64,000 bases of DNA from an uncultured Clostridia bacterium (lineage in GTDB: Bacteria; Bacillota; Clostridia; TANB77; UBA1234): positions 1 through 64,000 of the forward strand of contig CAKPOE010000004.1 of assembly GCA_934169745.1 (NCBI GenBank). The letters run 5' to 3'. The translations under genes and the position numbers were made by a program. Under the pieces are notes generated by a model. It made no database searches. It was not told where the DNA came from and was given only the letters and a program-made list of their open reading frames with translations. Positions 59,559-64,000 of this stretch are shown in pieces (position 1 is the first letter of the stretch; every line of letters begins with the position of its first letter).

Positions 59559-61778
59559 TTATTCTTCATACCCTCTATAAATTACTATAGTGTTTTCCAA
59601 TTCATCAATGGCTATTCTATCATTTTTGGCAAATCCTACTTTTGCCAAATTTTCAAACTCAGCTGAAATAAATCTCCATCCATCTTCATTTTCCGCTACC
59701 TTTGCAAGAATTATCACATAATCATCAACATTATATAATTTGTCATTAACTTTTATGAATGTATCCTTTCTACTAAACTTTTCTCCATTCTCTAAATATA
59801 CTGTGTTATCTTTAACATCTTTAACCACTAAGTCTTTCTCATATCCAATAACTCCCGAACGATAAACTTCTTCAACTCTCAAAATGCTACCACTCTTTCC
59901 GTTAGCAGACAATGTGTATGTAATCAAATCTCCCGCCTCACAATTTACAAGTCCAGCCGTATCATACGTTTTTACAACATCAGCAAGTGGTGCAATGCTA
60001 AGTTTTATCTTTCCTTTTTCAGTAATTACTTCTCTCACTCTTGCATAGAACACAGAAAAGCTATTATACTCTCTTTCTACAAAAATTGTCTTTGCAGTAT
60101 TTCCTTCTAAGATAACATTAACTGTTTCGTCATTTAAATCATTTAATTCATTCTCATTCATTGAAACAAGCTTACAATTTTCAATTACAGTGTTTGAATT
60201 GTTTCTATATTTCTTCTGTACTTCATAAATCTTTGTTTCGCCAGAAATTTTATACTTTCCTATCATTCCAGGAACATGTTCTTTATTTTTTAAGTTAAGT
60301 ATTAAAGTTTCTTTTAACCCTAGTTTTGAATACTCCTTTTCTGTTGCCTTCGCTATTCCTGTCATGATTCCTTTTTTTATAGTAACTAATACGCAGTCTC
60401 CAGTTTTTAACTTATCAACAGAAGATTTATATTCATATACTTTTGAACTTTCATTCCTTGAAATTTTAATATATACCGCATTTTCACCTCTATAAGTTAT
60501 TTCGGAAATATAATAAAGTTCTGTATCATTCGATTTTACGTCATCATCTTTTTCTTCTGGTATATAATCATTCACGTAAATGTATACTTGATATGGTTCA
60601 ACGCACAATATTGAATCGCCTTTCTTCAAGTCTTTCCACGCCATTTTCTTTTTACCATTTAACAATATTGCATCACTAGTATCAATTTCTAATTCGCCAT
60701 TTATCTTTGTTATTTCTTTAGAAGATTTTAATACTTCAACTTCCATTCTGCTGTTTAAATCTAATACAACCGCTCTCTCAAGTACGATATTTCCACTATC
60801 TCTACTTACAGCAAAAAATACATAGTCGTTTTTATTTCCACCAATAGAATATTTGTTTTTTGCATTCTTAATCTTGTATCCGTCTTTTTCTAAATCGTCT
60901 ACAAGCCCTTCCTCAATTCCGTTTCCAATGTCATATGTAGCGCATACCATCTTTTTGTCGTTCTTTCCATACACGCCATCAATTTTTGCGCCAAGCGCAT
61001 ATATTGGAAGAATATCATTCAAACGCACTTCGCCAAGAGTTTCAACGTTAGCATACATTTCTCCATCCATCGCACCAAACGATTTTATTTTTTTATCATT
61101 AACTAATTTATACTCGTCGCCAAAAATCTTGTTAAACAAAACCTCGCCAGAATCCGAATAAGTTAATTCTCCGTTGCCATCTTCTTTTGTAATATTCCAT
61201 GTAGTTTTGTTCAACATGTTCCATATAAGAACAGCAACATCACCTCTTTTAGCCTTATCACTATTGTTAAAAACTTCTAGCCCTTTATTTAATTCAAGGC
61301 TTCTCATTCTCACAATGTAATCAAAATCCCATCCATATTCACTATCTTCTTTAATATATCCATGACCTAAACTTCTAAGAATCATTGCGACAGCCTCTGA
61401 ATAGCTAACTTCTTTATCTGGAAGGAATGTATTATCTGGATATCCTTTAATTAGTCCATGTGCATTTGCCAAATACACATAATCATAGTACCATGAACCT
61501 TTCTTTACATCCTTAAAAGTTTTTTCTGTATCAATTATATCTAAAAGTTTGTCATAACCATGTGCAACAACAAGCATTTTAGCCATTTCTGCCCTTGTTA
61601 CAGTTTTATTAGGTTCGAATGTTGTACTAGTTGTTCCATTAACAATCTTTAAATAATTTAAACTTTCAACAATACCCTCATATTTTGTATCAATAGTATC
61701 CTTATATGTTGCCGCTTTACACACCGAAGCAGTAAGCGTAACAGCTATAATACCACACACCAACAAAAATTTCTTCAT
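59559..61778 (-). CDS. SLH-domain surface protein, 739 residues
   Basis: A secreted cell-surface protein with signal peptide (MKKFLLVCGIIAVTLTASVC-KA). Three SLH domains follow in the first 200 residues: FEPNKTVTRAEMAKMLVVAH, then DVKKGSWYYDYVYLANAHGL with FLPDKEVSYSEAVAMILRSL, and a weaker third. SLH domains hold proteins to pyruvylated wall polymer. The other 540 residues are beta-rich with no recognised enzyme motif. Consensus promoter upstream, AAGGGGG before the ATG. It is one of three similar genes in a row. Confidence 0.92.
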   Translation of the reverse strand: MKKFLLVCGIIAVTLTASVCKAATYKDTIDTKYEGIVESLNYLKIVNGTTSTTFEPNKTVTRAEMAKMLVVAHGYDKLLDIIDTEKTFKDVKKGSWYYDYVYLANAHGLIKGYPDNTFLPDKEVSYSEAVAMILRSLGHGYIKEDSEYGWDFDYIVRMRSLELNKGLEVFNNSDKAKRGDVAVLIWNMLNKTTWNITKEDGNGELTYSDSGEVLFNKIFGDEYKLVNDKKIKSFGAMDGEMYANVETLGEVRLNDILPIYALGAKIDGVYGKNDKKMVCATYDIGNGIEEGLVDDLEKDGYKIKNAKNKYSIGGNKNDYVFFAVSRDSGNIVLERAVVLDLNSRMEVEVLKSSKEITKINGELEIDTSDAILLNGKKKMAWKDLKKGDSILCVEPYQVYIYVNDYIPEEKDDDVKSNDTELYYISEITYRGENAVYIKISRNESSKVYEYKSSVDKLKTGDCVLVTIKKGIMTGIAKATEKEYSKLGLKETLILNLKNKEHVPGMIGKYKISGETKIYEVQKKYRNNSNTVIENCKLVSMNENELNDLNDETVNVILEGNTAKTIFVEREYNSFSVFYARVREVITEKGKIKLSIAPLADVVKTYDTAGLVNCEAGDLITYTLSANGKSGSILRVEEVYRSGVIGYEKDLVVKDVKDNTVYLENGEKFSRKDTFIKVNDKLYNVDDYVIILAKVAENEDGWRFISAEFENLAKVGFAKNDRIAIDELENTIVIYRGYEE

Positions 61779-61800
61779 TTGTACAGCCCCCTTATTAAAT

Positions 61801-61828
61801 ATTATACTAAATTAAAGAAAAGTGTCAA
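61801..61828 (-). promoter_or_regulatory. Promoter of the 739-residue SLH gene
   Basis: Minus-strand TTGACA (61823-61828), 16-bp spacer and TATAAT (61801-61806). Confidence 0.82.
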
Positions 61829-61843
61829 TGCATTTTAAATCAA

Positions 61844-61884
61844 TGAACGGATTTCCATTCATGTAACTGTCGGAAATCCGTTCA
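61844..61884. repeat. Diverged relative of the 33-bp repeat
   Basis: A 13-bp perfect inverted repeat TGAACGGATTTCC / GGAAATCCGTTCA around 15 bases. CTGTCGGAAATCCGTTCA matches 15 of 18 positions of the corresponding end of the 33-bp unit, and the terminal TGAACG / CGTTCA is shared. It lies after the 349-residue SLH gene and may act as its terminator. Confidence 0.65.
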
Positions 61885-61909
61885 TTAGTAATAACTATAT
61901 ATTCTTATA

Positions 61910-62959
61910 CTATGCTTCTCTTATAACATAGCAAACATTTAATTTTTCATCAAATTTTATCTTATCATCTTTCTTTAATTTCAACGTATCCTTTTTGAAT
62001 AATTCGTAAGAATCAATTTCTTCGCCATCAATAGTTAGTATAAAATAATTGTATTTGCTTAATTTATAATTAGTTCCATCTATTTCATAGTTGTCCAAAT
62101 CAAAATCTAGCAATTTTTCTTTTCCTTGTATTTTTACTATACATTCATCAACATCTTCAATTGTTAAAAACGATGCATCAACGTCACTTAAAGCCATTTC
62201 TTTTCTTATCTTCATTTGCTTTGTAGATGTAAACTGATAAATTACAAAAGAATTAATTTTAGGAGTTTGAGATTCCTTATACAATTTGAATTCTCCATCA
62301 TCAGTTACTACAAAAGTTTCTCCTCTTCTCTCAATTATTTCTTTTACAATACCAACATACGCTGTTTTTGTATCAACTTCTTCGTTATTATTATCTTCGG
62401 TTTTTATATTTAATGCATTCCATAAAATCAATGCAACATTATCTCTTCTGGCAGAATTTGTTGCAACCAAATCATTTGTGTAATAACCATCAAACAAATT
62501 AAGTTTTTCCGCTGCTTTCATATAATTCATTGGCCAAGACAAACTACTATCCAACTTTGTTTGACTTGCTAATGCTCTTATAATAAGTGTAACAACTTCA
62601 CCATAAGTAATTTTTTCTTCTGGTCTAAATGTATTATCTTCATATCCCTCAACAAAATTATTCTTAACAGCAATATTTATAAATTCTTTTGCCCAATGAT
62701 CAGCAGCGACATCAGAAAACGTATTCTCTTTGCTTTCTTTTGCGTTTGTCGCAGTAACAATCATTTTAACGAACTCTGCTCTTGTGATGGGATTAGCTGG
62801 AGCAAAAGTACCATCATCATACCCATTTAAAACACCCTTTTTCACTAGTCCTTCTATTGCTGTTTTGTACATCTCATTTTTAGGCATATCAGAAAAAGTT
62901 GCAAATGAAACTGTACAAATGCTTAAGATCAAAGTTAATACTACAAGAAATTTTTTCAT
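61910..62959 (-). CDS. SLH-domain surface protein, 349 residues
   Basis: The start is a signal peptide (MKKFLVVLTLILSICTVSFA). Two clear SLH domains follow (FAPANPITRAEFVKMIVTAT; FRPEEKITYGEVVTLIIRAL) with a probable third to about residue 190, and then a 150-residue beta-rich end. It is related in layout to the 739-residue protein. GGGGAGG lies before the ATG, and a promoter is at 62988-63016. It is likely a wall-bound S-layer-type protein. Confidence 0.92.
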   Translation of the reverse strand: MKKFLVVLTLILSICTVSFATFSDMPKNEMYKTAIEGLVKKGVLNGYDDGTFAPANPITRAEFVKMIVTATNAKESKENTFSDVAADHWAKEFINIAVKNNFVEGYEDNTFRPEEKITYGEVVTLIIRALASQTKLDSSLSWPMNYMKAAEKLNLFDGYYTNDLVATNSARRDNVALILWNALNIKTEDNNNEEVDTKTAYVGIVKEIIERRGETFVVTDDGEFKLYKESQTPKINSFVIYQFTSTKQMKIRKEMALSDVDASFLTIEDVDECIVKIQGKEKLLDFDLDNYEIDGTNYKLSKYNYFILTIDGEEIDSYELFKKDTLKLKKDDKIKFDEKLNVCYVIREA

Positions 62960-62987
62960 AATATCAAATCCTCCCCACTACTTTTTA

Positions 62988-63016
62988 AGTATATTAGAAT
63001 AGACTTGAAAAGTCAA
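62988..63016 (-). promoter_or_regulatory. Promoter of the 349-residue SLH gene
   Basis: Minus-strand TTGACT (63011-63016), 17-bp spacer and TATACT (62988-62993). It follows the terminator of the upstream gene. Confidence 0.78.
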
Positions 63017-63027
63017 ATTTTTGTTGC

Positions 63028-63056
63028 AAAAAAAGACCCGGACTTTCGTCCGAGCC
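63028..63056 (-). terminator. Terminator of the last surface-protein gene
   Basis: Minus-strand stem GGCTCGGAC / GTCCGGGTC (two G-T pairs) with a stable GAAA tetraloop, followed by TTTTTTT. Confidence 0.9.
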
Positions 63057-63069
63057 TTTTATAAGATGT

Positions 63070-64000
63070 TTAATATTGAGCAACTCCATCAACAAATGTA
63101 ACATCTTTGTCTAATCCTCTAATAATTACAACAACTTTAGAATCAACACCTTCAGCGTTTGGCTTAGATATTGAAATTCTATCGCCTTTCTTGAATGTGA
63201 TACCTTTGATACCTGTTCCAAGAACTTCGCAATCATCTTCAAATTCTACTTTATTATTTCTGTCGATAGAAGCTGTTGTTGTCACAACTGTATGTTTCTT
63301 CAAAGCTTCAACTAAACCTTCTTCAACTGATGTATCAATTGTTCCGTTGTTTCCAATTTGTGTATTATCAACCGTTACAATTTCATCATCAACGTCTGTT
63401 ACTAAAGCTGCTCTGTCGATATCTTTTGCAACATATCTATCTTTAACTTTTGCTTTTCCATCTGTTACTGTGAAAGCTACAAGGTAGTCTACTAGGAATT
63501 CATCTTCGTCATTTGTTAAAAATGCGTCGATATCTTCGTCTTCTACTTCGTATGTTTCACCACTAATTGTAACGTATTGAACACCTTTCTTTTCTGTGAA
63601 TTCTTGAACTAGACCGAAGTTTAATTCTTGAGATTCAGCATCTTCTTCTACGAATACAAATTTAGCTCTTGTTGGTTTTTCTGTTTCATATAATAGGATA
63701 CCTTCTGTAACACCATCTAAAGCTTTTGTTCCTTCAGAAACTGTTACTTTTACGTCTACTACATTGTTATCATCATCTAATACTGGTGTAACTGTTACAA
63801 CAACTGTTGAAGCTGTAACTTTGTAATCATCAATGTAGTTGTTATCATCTATTTCTGTGTTAAATCTATGAGCTGTATACTTGTCATATGTTCCTCTGTC
63901 TTCTAATCGAGACCAAGCTTTGATTTCTTCATCATTGTTCATTTTTGCATGTACAAATAATGCGTTGAAATCTTCTTCTGTTGTGTAGTACCTAAAGTCC
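63070..64000 (-). CDS. S-layer-type surface protein, C-terminal part (cut by window end)
   Basis: The frame is open from 63070 to the window edge, with about 309 residues visible and the start outside. A methionine at 63942 is internal: in-frame codons continue upstream (DFRYYTTEEDFNALFVHAKM) without a stop. The visible part is very acidic and beta-rich, with many short strands and Val/Thr/Asp runs, like the C-terminal half of SLH surface proteins. No SLH domain is visible; it may lie upstream or be absent. Two SLH genes follow it. Its codon choice is regular and its terminator strong, as for an abundant surface protein. Confidence 0.82.
   Translation of the reverse strand, partial: DFRYYTTEEDFNALFVHAKMNNDEEIKAWSRLEDRGTYDKYTAHRFNTEIDDNNYIDDYKVTASTVVVTVTPVLDDDNNVVDVKVTVSEGTKALDGVTEGILLYETEKPTRAKFVFVEEDAESQELNFGLVQEFTEKKGVQYVTISGETYEVEDEDIDAFLTNDEDEFLVDYLVAFTVTDGKAKVKDRYVAKDIDRAALVTDVDDEIVTVDNTQIGNNGTIDTSVEEGLVEALKKHTVVTTTASIDRNNKVEFEDDCEVLGTGIKGITFKKGDRISISKPNAEGVDSKVVVIIRGLDKDVTFVDGVAQY

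Noticed and set aside
63070..63942. Complete 290-residue gene starting at 63942
   Set aside because: The frame stays open upstream to the window edge and no ribosome binding site precedes that methionine.

Overview
The window looks like one continuous piece of chromosome from a low-GC, spore-forming Gram-positive bacterium of the Clostridia type. The evidence is the AT-rich DNA, strong AGGAGG ribosome binding sites, TTGACA/TATAAT promoters, a SpoIIE phosphatase, S-layer-homology (SLH) proteins, a CIRCE heat-shock operator and a VanW-family protein. I cannot name the genus from sequence alone.

Layout. 1-10.1 kb: initiator tRNA, an unusually GC-rich small gene, spoIIE, smc, tRNA-Lys, and an ABC ATPase followed by a permease fused to a CPBP protease. 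10.1-15.7 kb: a broken methyltransferase gene and a tetR - MMPL transporter - secreted coiled-coil operon with two palindromic operator candidates. 15.8-24.8 kb: a surface locus with a prepilin-like protein of about 1,070 residues, a small membrane protein and a secreted beta-helix-like protein of about 1,760 residues. 25.1-33 kb: a tandem pair of membrane-anchored paralogues, an acyl-CoA synthetase, an Xre-Fic protein and an ABC exporter with degenerate motifs. 33-38 kb: CIRCE-controlled hsp20, tRNA-Gln(CTG), a glycosyltransferase, a Tim44-like/SPFH zinc-ribbon pair and a histidine phosphatase.

38.18-47.68 kb is an integrated element in the 3' end of tRNA-Gln(TTG), bounded by a 16-bp direct repeat. 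It carries a tyrosine integrase with two copies of a Cys cluster, an excisionase, a DUF6076-type protein, a C5-methyltransferase plus HNH restriction pair, a Fic protein, two very small proteins, TnpV and a broken repA. The tRNA operon's probable original terminator now lies beyond the far end of the element, and the element provides a new terminator next to the tRNA.

47.7-64 kb: tRNA-Gln and tRNA-His, VanW, two divergent Xre regulators, a starch-binding-like protein, an SDR reductase, a lipoprotein, a YhaO/YhaN nuclease-ATPase pair, a promoter-driven operon with a lone VirD4-like coupling ATPase and two unknown proteins, a DnaJ-like protein and three probable S-layer-type genes, the last one cut by the window end.

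Three intergenic spots hold a modular repeat made of 33-bp units separated by exactly 4 bp of A or T in alternating orientation; a fourth spot holds a diverged copy. With the lone coupling-protein operon and the prepilin/beta-helix locus, this is the least explained material here. Most starts were chosen from ribosome binding sites and often lie downstream of the longest possible start. All function calls come from motifs read by eye; no database search was run.
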